From the NCBI GenBank assembly GCA_026706225.1, contig JAPOZE010000598.1, positions 1 through 6,515 of the forward strand: a stretch of DNA of 6,515 bases, given 5' to 3'. Positions 1 to 5,723 of the stretch are shown here, in pieces. Made by a program: the position numbers and the translations under genes. Source of the DNA: Acidobacteriota bacterium. GTDB lineage: Bacteria > Acidobacteriota > Terriglobia > Versatilivoradales > Versatilivoraceae. The notes beneath the pieces were generated by a model. It saw nothing but the letters and a program-made list of their open reading frames with translations, had not been told where the DNA came from and did no database searches. Positions within the stretch are counted from its first letter, which is position 1; each line of letters begins with the position of its first letter.

Positions 1-759
1 CGCCTCCTGCTTTCCACGCCCGGTCCAGGGGTTTCCCAGTACTCCTTGCGCCGGCGCCTTCTCCGCAGGACCTTCAGCTTGAAGAGCCTGCAGGCCCGCA
101 ACATCATGCTGCCCCGAAACAAGATCGACGCCCTCGACCTGGAAATGTCTCCCGAACAGAACCTTGAAATCGTCAAGGCCTGTGGTCACACCCGGTTTCC
201 GGTCTGCCGCAAGACGCTCGACGACGTGGTCGGAATGGTCCACATCAAGCACCTGCTTTGGCAGATTCAGTCCGGGAACGAGCCGGTCAACCTGGAATCG
301 ATCTGCCGGGAGATCCTGTTTTTCCCCGAGTTCGCCTCCCTGGAGACGATGTTGAAGACCTTCCTGCAAAGAAAGTGTCACATGGGAGTGGTGGTCGACG
401 AATTCGGGGGGACGGTGGGCCTGGTGACTCTGGAAGATGTCCTGGAGGAGCTGGTCGGAGAGATTCAGGACGAATTCGACCAGGAAGCCCCTCTAATCGT
501 CAAGCTCGGCGAGGGCAAGTTTCTGGTGGACGGCTCCACGCCGCTGCACGACCTGGAGGAAGCCTTTGGAACCCGGTTCAACGGCGACCGCGACGTCACC
601 ACCCTGGGCGGCTACCTGGTAAACCACTGGCGGAATATTCCCTCCGAAGGGGCCGAGTCCATACACAACAACCTCAAGATGGTGGTCCACCGGGTGGAGA
701 AGCTTCGAGTCAGCCAGGTCCTGGTGCAAATGCTGGAATCGGATGCCACCGAAACCTGA
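1..759 (+). CDS. CNNM/CorC-type membrane protein, C-terminal part (CBS pair + CorC_HlyC domain), 5'-truncated by window edge
   Basis: This is the cytosolic C-terminal part of a CNNM/CorC (HlyC-like) protein, a family linked to Mg2+/divalent-cation efflux and resistance. The frame is open from the first base, giving 252 codons to the TGA at 757-759. A TTG at 46 could be read as a start, but the residues before it continue the linker that normally precedes the CBS pair, so the gene almost certainly begins upstream together with its membrane (DUF21) domain. Numbering from the first codon in the window: IMLPR at about 35-39 opens CBS 1 (to about 90). CBS 2 (about 99-155) carries the family signature VVVDEFGG at 130-137 and TLEDVLEE at 143-150. 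A CorC_HlyC domain follows, with LGGYL near 202-206. It converges on sppA with a 67-bp gap. Family assignment is firm from the signature. Whether it transports ions or only regulates transport is not resolved by sequence. Confidence 0.9.
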   Translation, partial: RLLLSTPGPGVSQYSLRRRLLRRTFSLKSLQARNIMLPRNKIDALDLEMSPEQNLEIVKACGHTRFPVCRKTLDDVVGMVHIKHLLWQIQSGNEPVNLESICREILFFPEFASLETMLKTFLQRKCHMGVVVDEFGGTVGLVTLEDVLEELVGEIQDEFDQEAPLIVKLGEGKFLVDGSTPLHDLEEAFGTRFNGDRDVTTLGGYLVNHWRNIPSEGAESIHNNLKMVVHRVEKLRVSQVLVQMLESDATET

Positions 760-826
760 AGCCCTCGGCTGACCCAACCGGTCGAGGCCGGTGCCAAAGG
801 CAACAACCGGAGTACCCGGGCGGCGG
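760..826. other. Convergent intergenic gap, no clear terminator
   Basis: This 67-bp gap lies between the stop of the CNNM-like gene and the stop of sppA. It holds only weak inverted repeats: ACCGG at 777-781 against CCGGT at 788-792 (6-nt loop), and TGCC at 792-795 against GGCA at 799-802. Neither is followed by a T run on either strand, so I do not call an intrinsic terminator here. Confidence 0.5.
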
Positions 827-2563
827 TCAGTGAATCCTCAGCTCGGGGACGATCAGCCAGGGCGCCGGACGGGTGACTTCCGACAGCCGCTCCTTGAGCA
901 GTGACTCCAGGGTTTGCCCGCGCCTGGAGACTTGAGCCCAATCCCCCTCGAGCAGGCTTTCCCACAGGCTCTTGCGCTTGGGGTAGAGCACCAGTTCCAC
1001 CTCTTCCTCGGCGGGAATGTCCAATTCCTGCTTGAGCAGATCCAGCGCCGTGCTCAATCCGCCCACCGCATCGATCAGTTGACGCTGCCTGGCCTGGTTT
1101 CCGGTAAAGACCCGGCCGCCGGCCTGCCGCTCCAGCTCCTCGACGCTGAGCTGTCGTCCTTGGGCCGCCTTCTCGACAAAGGTGTCGTAGATGTGGCTCA
1201 TCCACTGCTCGACCTCCTCTCTCTGCCTGGCGTTGAGGGAGGTGGTGGGAGAAAGGATGTCGGCATTTTCGGCCAGCTTCACCCGGTCCACGGTGATTCC
1301 CAGCCATTGATCGAAGAGGCCGCTCAGATTGAATTTCATGAAGATCACGCCGATGGAGCCCGTGACGGTCGAGGGCTGAGCCACGATCTTGCGGGCCCCC
1401 ATGGCGATGTAGTACCCGCCTGACCCGGCCACTCCTCCCATGCTGACCACCACCGGTTTCCCGGCTTCTTCCATGAGTCGAATCTCGCGCCAGATCTTGT
1501 CGGACCCCACGGCGGAGCCGCCCGGGCTGTTGACTCGGAAGAGCAGGCCCTTCACCTCCTTGTCCTTGCGAATCTTCCTCAGCCTGGACACGATGGTGTC
1601 TCCTCCCATGGTGTTCTCCCAGGTCTCTTCGCTCCGTCCGGTCATGATCGGACCGATGCCGCCCAGCAGCGCCACTTTGTGCGGTCGGGAGGGCTGTTTG
1701 CGGCGCTTGACGGCTTTCAGGTAGTCCGACGCCGACAGGGAACGGTATTCCGGTTCCCCTTCGGAGGACTCGGTTTTCAACCGTTCCCGAATTTCGTCAT
1801 CGTAGTCCAGGTGGGTGACCAGGCCCGCGGCCAGGGCCGAGGATGCACTCAGGATGCCGCTCTGCATCAGGCGATCCAGCTTTTGCGGCTCGATCCCGCG
1901 CTCCCGGCTCAGGGCCTGCTTGAGACGCTGCTGAATGTCGGACAGCAGGCTCCGGTACATGGAGCGGAATTCCGGGGTCATTCCGGATCGGGTGAAGCTT
2001 TCGGGACTCTTGTATTCCTTGAACTGGAGCACGTCGGGTCGGACCTTCAGCTTGTTCATCATCTTGCTGTAGAAGCTGACTTCGGCCACCAGGCCATTGA
2101 CCATCAGGGCCGAATCCTGATTCAAGTGGATCTCGTCGGCAGCCGATGCCAGGTAGAGGTCCTTGTCGCTGACCAGGTCCAGCGACAGGTAGGCGTAGAT
2201 TTTCTTGCCGGACTCCCTGAATCCGTGCATGAAGGATCGGATCTCTTCCACGGTTGCCCAACTCGATTGCACGGGATAAATCCGGCAGTAGATCGAGGCA
2301 ATGCGCTCATCCTCGGCGGCGGCCCGCAAGGCCTGTCCCATCTCCAGCAGGGAGAATTTGCCTTGCCCCGTCAATTGCGCCAGGGGAGAGGTTGGCGGCA
2401 GGTCCGACAGTTCACCGGCGATGGTGAGTTCCAATACGGAGTCGTTCCGGACCTTGACTTCGGCCGGCCGGGTGAAACGAATCAGTGCAAAGACCATGAT
2501 CCCGAACAGGATCAACAGAACCCCCAGAATGACACCAAAGATCTTTACGCCCTTGCTGGCCAT
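827..2563 (-). CDS. sppA: Signal peptide peptidase SppA, 67K type
   Basis: SppA is a membrane-anchored serine protease of family S49 that degrades signal peptides left in the membrane after secretion. The product has 578 residues, close to the long E. coli-type enzyme. Residues 8-29 form one hydrophobic segment, an N-terminal membrane anchor. Two S49 domains follow. The N-terminal one carries the probable general base Lys185 in EYKSPE. The C-terminal one has RVNSPGGS at 343-350 and GSGGYYIA at 380-387, with the probable nucleophile Ser381. The Lys-Ser spacing of 196 is close to the 200 between Lys209 and Ser409 in E. coli SppA. TGSIGVI at 401-407 is also typical. The residue before the nucleophile is Gly where Ala is common, probably harmless. 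The ATG start is supported by a strong AAGGAGG site four bases upstream. The gene diverges from the DUF885 gene and converges on the CNNM-like gene, so it is probably monocistronic. Confidence 0.96.
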   Translation of the reverse strand: MASKGVKIFGVILGVLLILFGIMVFALIRFTRPAEVKVRNDSVLELTIAGELSDLPPTSPLAQLTGQGKFSLLEMGQALRAAAEDERIASIYCRIYPVQSSWATVEEIRSFMHGFRESGKKIYAYLSLDLVSDKDLYLASAADEIHLNQDSALMVNGLVAEVSFYSKMMNKLKVRPDVLQFKEYKSPESFTRSGMTPEFRSMYRSLLSDIQQRLKQALSRERGIEPQKLDRLMQSGILSASSALAAGLVTHLDYDDEIRERLKTESSEGEPEYRSLSASDYLKAVKRRKQPSRPHKVALLGGIGPIMTGRSEETWENTMGGDTIVSRLRKIRKDKEVKGLLFRVNSPGGSAVGSDKIWREIRLMEEAGKPVVVSMGGVAGSGGYYIAMGARKIVAQPSTVTGSIGVIFMKFNLSGLFDQWLGITVDRVKLAENADILSPTTSLNARQREEVEQWMSHIYDTFVEKAAQGRQLSVEELERQAGGRVFTGNQARQRQLIDAVGGLSTALDLLKQELDIPAEEEVELVLYPKRKSLWESLLEGDWAQVSRRGQTLESLLKERLSEVTRPAPWLIVPELRIH

Positions 2564-2567
2564 GAAT

Positions 2568-2574
2568 CCTCCTT
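2568..2574 (-). promoter_or_regulatory. Ribosome binding site of sppA
   Basis: On the minus strand AAGGAGG lies four bases before the ATG at 2563-2561. It is a near-perfect Shine-Dalgarno match and fixes the sppA start, which also places the hydrophobic anchor right at the N-terminus. Confidence 0.85.
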
Positions 2575-2717
2575 GTCTCGACGTTCCGCCGGCAATTGGA
2601 ATTCCCGAATAGGGGCTGCACCAGGCCGATTGACCGGAACCAGATCCGCCGACTTCCCCCGCAGTCCCGCTTGTAAATAAGGCAAAGACTGGGGGTTAGG
2701 CGCACAAGCTCAGGCTA

Positions 2718-2726
2718 TGCTACCAT
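2718..2726 (+). promoter_or_regulatory. Candidate extended -10 element for the DUF885 gene
   Basis: TGCTACCAT has the TGn extension and four of six matches to TATAAT. There is no good -35; TTAGGC at 2696-2701 is weak and 19 bases away. If used, transcription would begin near 2733, giving a leader of about 95 bases that contains the hairpin at 2772-2789 and ruling out the ATG at 2717 as the start. This is a speculative call. Confidence 0.18.
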
Positions 2727-2751
2727 CCCCTGGCAGTTTTGGAAATGCACC

Positions 2752-2771
2752 GGGACCGGTGGGGACAGGTG
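2752..2771 (+). repeat. Tandem 10-bp repeat, two copies
   Basis: GGGACCGGTG (2752-2761) is followed directly by GGGACAGGTG (2762-2771), differing at one base. A degenerate third unit begins GGGCCGG at 2772. It lies 57 bases upstream of the proposed start of the DUF885 gene. It could be a binding site for a regulator or a chance G-rich tract. Confidence 0.5.
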
Positions 2772-2789
2772 GGGCCGGATTCCCGGTCC
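2772..2789 (+). other. Strong GC hairpin in the leader of the DUF885 gene
   Basis: GGGCCGG (2772-2778) and CCGGTCC (2783-2789) form a seven-pair stem with one G-U pair and a four-base ATTC loop. No T run follows, so it is not an intrinsic terminator. The right arm can instead pair perfectly with GGACCGG at 2753-2759 across a 23-base loop, so two exclusive folds are possible. It ends 38 bases before the ATG at 2828. It may affect mRNA stability or translation, or be incidental. Confidence 0.4.
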
Positions 2790-2815
2790 GCGAGTTGGAA
2801 ACGTCGTCTGACTTC

Positions 2816-2824
2816 GGTGAGGGG
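2816..2824 (+). promoter_or_regulatory. Ribosome binding site deciding the DUF885 gene start
   Basis: GGTGAGGGG lies three bases before the ATG at 2828, with its GGTGA part seven bases away. It is a moderate Shine-Dalgarno match. The in-frame ATG at 2717 has no such site, which favours 2828 as the start. Confidence 0.5.
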
Positions 2825-2827
2825 CAC

Positions 2828-4537
2828 ATGAAGAGATGGACGGCCTGGGTCTTGCTGCTGGGGGCGGGGTGCTGGTGGAGGCCCGGTCAGGATGCCGGGT
2901 TCGAATCCTTCGCCGAGACTTACGTGGAGGAACTGCTGGCCATGAGGCCCGAGTGGGCCACCCTGCTGGGGGATCACCGCTACGACCACCGTCTCGACGA
3001 CTACTCCAGTGACGGCATGGATCGGGACCTGGCCTTTCAACGCCAATCCCTGCGGCGGCTCGAGACCATGGATCCGGCACGGCTCAGCCAGGTCAACCGG
3101 GTGGACTACCGGATCCTGAAAGCCAATATCCGGTCCATGATTTTTCGGCTGGAGGACTTGAAGGAATACCGGTGGAACCCCATGGTCTACAACGTGGGCA
3201 GCGCCGTCTATTCCCTGGTGGCCCGGGAGTTTGCGCCCCTGCCGGAAAGAATGGCCAGCCTTCAACAGAGGCTTCAGGCTGTTCCCGCGGTGGTCGCGGC
3301 GGCCAAGGCCAATCTGCGCAATCCCCCCAGGATCCATACCGAGACGGCGATTCAGCAGAATCAGGGCACCCTGCGCCTCATTTCCGGGGGGCTGCAACCC
3401 TTTCTGGACCGCACACCCGACCTGGAGGAGTCGTTTTTCGGGGCCCGCCAGCAAGCGGTCCAGGCCCTGGAGGACTATGGCCGCTGGTTGGAAGAGGATC
3501 TGCTGCCCAGGGCGCACGGCGACTTCAGGCTGGGGGAACGGCTCTACAGGGCCAAGCTGAGGCACACCCTGGAATCGGACCTGTCCCTGGAGGAGATCCG
3601 CCAAGCCGCCATGGAGGATCTGAAACGTACCCGCCAAGACCTTGCCGAGACCGCCCGCGGCCTCTACCCCAGCCTCTTCCCCCGGAGGCTCCCGCCGCAG
3701 GACCCGAAATCCCTGGTCAGAGAGGTGCTGGACAAGCTGGCCGATTCCCATCCGGACAACGAGACCATCGTGGACAAGGCCCGGCAGTCCCTGGACCGGG
3801 TGACCCGTTTCACCCGGGAGCAGGAGTTGGTGACGGTTCCCCAGGAACCGATCCGGATCATCGTGATGCCGGAGTTCCAGAGGGGGGTGGCCGTGGCCTA
3901 CTGCGATTCTCCCGGGCCGCTGGAGACCCGGGGCGAGACCTTCTACGCCATCTCTCCCACGCCTGCCGACTGGCCGGACGATCGGGTGAGGTCATTTTTT
4001 CGGGAGTACAATGACCACATGTTGCAGGAGTTGACCATCCATGAGTCCACGCCGGGACACTATCTCCAGATCGCCCATGCGAACCGGTTCCGGGCGCCGA
4101 CCAGGATACGGGCCATCTTCAGCAGCGGAACCTTCGTGGAAGGGTGGGCCACCTATGCCGAGCAGCTCATGGCTGAAAAGGGCTTCGGCGGGCCGGCCGT
4201 CAAGACGCAGCAGTTGAAGATGCGCCTGCGGCTGATCATCAATGCCCTCATCGATCAGCAGGTCCATGCCGGCAGCATGAGCCGCCAGGAGGCCATGGAC
4301 CTGATGATGAACGAGGGATTTCAGGAAGAGGGAGAGGCCGCCGGCAAGTGGCGCAGGGCCTGCCTGACCTCGGCCCAGCTTTCGACCTACTATGTGGGCA
4401 ACCGTGAAGTCAACGCCATACGAGAGGACTACGAAGCCAGGCATGGACCCTTGAAGGACTTCAAGGCCTTTCACGACAGAATGCTGTCCTTTGGGTCGCC
4501 GGCCCCCAAGTATGTGCGGGAACTGATGGATCTCTGA
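2828..4537 (+). CDS. Exported DUF885-family putative zinc peptidase, possible lipoprotein
   Basis: This is a DUF885 protein (569 residues from ATG 2828), a family of large, mostly helical predicted metallopeptidases that are often exported. The metal-site signature is HESTPGH at 405-411, with His405, Glu406 and His411 as likely ligands and base, followed by VEGWATYAE at 437-445, where Glu438 is a likely third ligand. IDQQVH at 475-480 occupies the place of the family's usual D-T-G-x-H-like segment. The C-terminus around 519-569, with YYVGN and FHDRMLSFG, is typical. The N-terminus (two basic residues, a hydrophobic run at 4-14, Cys15) looks like a lipoprotein signal. However, the residue at -3 of the lipobox (GAGC) is Gly rather than Leu/Val/Ile, so lipidation is uncertain. 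A longer reading from ATG 2717 adds 37 residues rich in Gly and Pro that would bury the signal, so I prefer 2828. Substrate is unknown; a peptide or dipeptide is inferred from the family. Confidence 0.88.
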   Translation: MKRWTAWVLLLGAGCWWRPGQDAGFESFAETYVEELLAMRPEWATLLGDHRYDHRLDDYSSDGMDRDLAFQRQSLRRLETMDPARLSQVNRVDYRILKANIRSMIFRLEDLKEYRWNPMVYNVGSAVYSLVAREFAPLPERMASLQQRLQAVPAVVAAAKANLRNPPRIHTETAIQQNQGTLRLISGGLQPFLDRTPDLEESFFGARQQAVQALEDYGRWLEEDLLPRAHGDFRLGERLYRAKLRHTLESDLSLEEIRQAAMEDLKRTRQDLAETARGLYPSLFPRRLPPQDPKSLVREVLDKLADSHPDNETIVDKARQSLDRVTRFTREQELVTVPQEPIRIIVMPEFQRGVAVAYCDSPGPLETRGETFYAISPTPADWPDDRVRSFFREYNDHMLQELTIHESTPGHYLQIAHANRFRAPTRIRAIFSSGTFVEGWATYAEQLMAEKGFGGPAVKTQQLKMRLRLIINALIDQQVHAGSMSRQEAMDLMMNEGFQEEGEAAGKWRRACLTSAQLSTYYVGNREVNAIREDYEARHGPLKDFKAFHDRMLSFGSPAPKYVRELMDL

Positions 4538-4538
4538 G

Positions 4539-4604
4539 GCGGGTGCGGGCTTCGAAAGATCGCCGGCGCCGGCAGGCCATGGGTTCGCCGCCGGCTTGAC
4601 CCGC
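4539..4604 (+). other. Nested inverted repeats after the DUF885 gene
   Basis: An inner stem pairs GCCGGC plus GGC (4568-4573 and 4575-4577, one bulged A) with GCCGCCGGC (4587-4595) around a nine-base loop. An outer stem pairs GCGGGT (4539-4544) with ACCCGC (4599-4604). A perfect 12-bp palindrome, GCCGGCGCCGGC, lies at 4562-4573. The structure starts two bases after the stop codon at 4535-4537. No T run follows, so it is at best an atypical terminator or an mRNA 3'-end stabiliser. Confidence 0.4.
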
Positions 4605-4615
4605 AACATCGGACC

Positions 4616-4635
4616 GGCGGATCGAGTGTTCCGCC
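4616..4635 (+). other. Hairpin upstream of the methyltransferase gene
   Basis: GGCGGA (4616-4621) and TCCGCC (4630-4635) form a perfect six-pair stem with an eight-base loop. It ends 20 bases before the ribosome binding site of the next gene. It matches no SAM or SAH riboswitch core that I recognise. It may be incidental in GC-rich DNA or may bind a regulator. Confidence 0.35.
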
Positions 4636-4655
4636 ATCGACCGCAAGGGCGCTCG

Positions 4656-4661
4656 AAGGAG
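4656..4661 (+). promoter_or_regulatory. Ribosome binding site of the methyltransferase gene
   Basis: AAGGAG lies five bases before the ATG at 4667. It is a strong Shine-Dalgarno site and fixes this start. Confidence 0.8.
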
Positions 4662-4666
4662 TTTCC

Positions 4667-5674
4667 ATGATTCCTCTATCGGAAAGACTCAAGCAGCCCA
4701 AACCGCTCCTCTATGACGGAGGATTCGGCTCGCAGCTTTTCGCCAGGGGCATCGAGCTGCCCAACAGCAGCGTGGCCAATGAGCTGCATCCGGAAGACGT
4801 GGTCGGCATCCACTGCGCCTATATCGAAGCCGGAGCCGATGCCATCGGCACCAACACCTTCGTGGGGTCCACCCTGCACCTCAAGATGGCCGGCAAGGAT
4901 CCCGCCGGGTGCGATCGTCTGGCCAGAGCCGCGGTGGAGCACGCCAGGGCCGCGGTCGAGAGAAGCGGCAAGGAGACCTATATCGCGGGCTCGCTGGGGC
5001 CCTCTCCGGGAGCCATCGAAGCCGACAGCGGCGACACCACCTTCGGCATCGCCAACCGCCTGGTCAGGGATGCCCACCGCAGACTGGCTGACGCCCTGGC
5101 GGAAGGCGGCGTCGATTTCTTCTGCATCGAAACCATGTTTTCGGCGCGGGAGGCCTCCATCGCCGCCGACGTGGCCCGCCGGTACGGAATTCCGGTGGCC
5201 GTCAATCTCACCTACAAGTACACCCGGAACCGTGACAGCGGCAAGGTGACCTACAGGACGGATTGGGGACATTCGGCCCCGGATCTGCTGGAAGTTTTTT
5301 CGGGGGGCGAGCTGTCGGGAGGGGACAATTTACTGGAGCACGTGGACCTTCTCGGCCTCAACTGCGGCGCCGAACCCCGGCGGGAGGAGCATACGGGCAT
5401 GCCCTATGCCATCCAGGGAGTGCGGGAGCTGCGGGAAGCCATGGCCTCCAGGCAAATGGAACCGAAACGGATGATGGCCTACCCCAATGCGGGGATGCCT
5501 CAACTGGACGACGAGCTCAGGAGCTACTACACCCAGACCCCCGAGGAAATGGCCGGCCATCTGCCCGACCTTCTGAAGGAAGGAGCCTACTTCATCGGAG
5601 GCTGCTGCGGCACCACCCCGGCCCATATCCGGGCTTTTCGCTCGGCGCTGGATGCCTCCGACCGAACCAGCTAG
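4667..5674 (+). CDS. Stand-alone homocysteine S-methyltransferase-family enzyme
   Basis: This 335-residue protein belongs to the zinc-dependent homocysteine S-methyltransferase family (the fold of MmuM, BHMT and the N-terminal module of MetH). Such enzymes move a methyl group to homocysteine, making methionine. The barrel begins with YDGGFGSQL at 16-24. EAGADAIGTNTF at 54-65, SLGP at 109-112 and IET at 154-156 are conserved. All three zinc cysteines are present: Cys233 in GLNCG, and Cys313 and Cys314 in GGCCGTTP. YPNAGMP at 272-278 is also typical. It lacks the folate, cobalamin and reactivation modules of MetH, so the methyl donor could be S-methylmethionine, a betaine-like compound or a separate corrinoid protein; none is encoded nearby. 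The segment at about 183-222, rich in Tyr, Thr and Gly, looks longer than in MetH or MmuM and may shape the donor site. It lies 129 bp after the DUF885 gene, so co-transcription is uncertain. Family confidence is high, donor unknown. Confidence 0.9.
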   Translation: MIPLSERLKQPKPLLYDGGFGSQLFARGIELPNSSVANELHPEDVVGIHCAYIEAGADAIGTNTFVGSTLHLKMAGKDPAGCDRLARAAVEHARAAVERSGKETYIAGSLGPSPGAIEADSGDTTFGIANRLVRDAHRRLADALAEGGVDFFCIETMFSAREASIAADVARRYGIPVAVNLTYKYTRNRDSGKVTYRTDWGHSAPDLLEVFSGGELSGGDNLLEHVDLLGLNCGAEPRREEHTGMPYAIQGVRELREAMASRQMEPKRMMAYPNAGMPQLDDELRSYYTQTPEEMAGHLPDLLKEGAYFIGGCCGTTPAHIRAFRSALDASDRTS

Positions 5675-5689
5675 CGAGGCCTGCCCGGC

Positions 5690-5723
5690 ACCGGTCATCC
5701 GCTCCCTTTGCGGAACCGGTTTT
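5690..5723 (+). terminator. Probable intrinsic terminator of the methyltransferase gene
   Basis: ACCGGT (5690-5695) pairs with ACCGGT (5715-5720), and TCCGC (5698-5702) pairs with GCGGA (5710-5714). This gives 11 pairs with a two-base bulge and a seven-base loop. Four T bases follow (5720-5723, the first also in the stem). It begins 16 bases after the TAG at 5672-5674 and overlaps the last codons and stop of the convergent gene. The T run is short, so termination may be partial. On the minus strand no T run follows. Confidence 0.55.

Larger units (their letters stand above)
2564..2827. promoter_or_regulatory. Divergent intergenic region between sppA and the DUF885 gene
   Basis: This 264-bp region must hold the promoters of both divergent genes unless transcription enters from elsewhere. 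No convincing sigma70 pair is visible on either strand. Single boxes exist without partners: TTGACC at 2630-2635 (plus) and TTTACA read on the minus strand near 2674, each lacking a -10 hexamer at proper spacing. Its downstream third is G-rich on the plus strand and holds a short tandem repeat and a hairpin, listed separately. The organism may use promoter sequences unlike those of E. coli. Confidence 0.45.

Noticed and set aside
258..833. Plus-strand open frame of 191 codons overlapping the CNNM-like gene
   Set aside because: It is a frame-shifted reading of a CBS-domain gene and is Arg/Gly/Pro-rich with no motif.
612..1307. Minus-strand open frame of 231 codons spanning the end of sppA and the CNNM-like gene
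   Set aside because: It is out of frame with sppA and antisense to gene 1, both strongly supported; the composition is Arg/Gly/Ala-rich with no motif.
827..2563. Loss of SppA activity because the residues before the nucleophile differ from the common pattern
   Set aside because: Lys185, Ser381 and the surrounding SGGY are intact, the Lys-Ser spacing is normal, and E. coli SppA also has MGG in this region.
1679..2680. Plus-strand open frame of 333 codons opposite sppA
   Set aside because: It is antisense to the well-supported sppA, has low-complexity Gln/Gly/Val/Asp composition, and has no family signature. It also runs across the sppA ribosome binding site.
2720..3751. Minus-strand open frame of 343 codons opposite the DUF885 gene
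   Set aside because: It lies mostly within a gene with clear family motifs, shows no recognisable motif of its own, and is rich in Gly, Pro, Gln and His as expected for antisense reading of GC-rich codons.
3172..4014. Plus-strand open frame of 280 codons inside the DUF885 gene
   Set aside because: It is a +1/+2 reading of the same strand, extremely rich in Gly, Pro and Arg, which is typical of a GC-driven shadow frame.
4538..4666. SAM- or SAH-type riboswitch before the methyltransferase gene
   Set aside because: I could not match any known core motif; only generic GC inverted repeats are visible.
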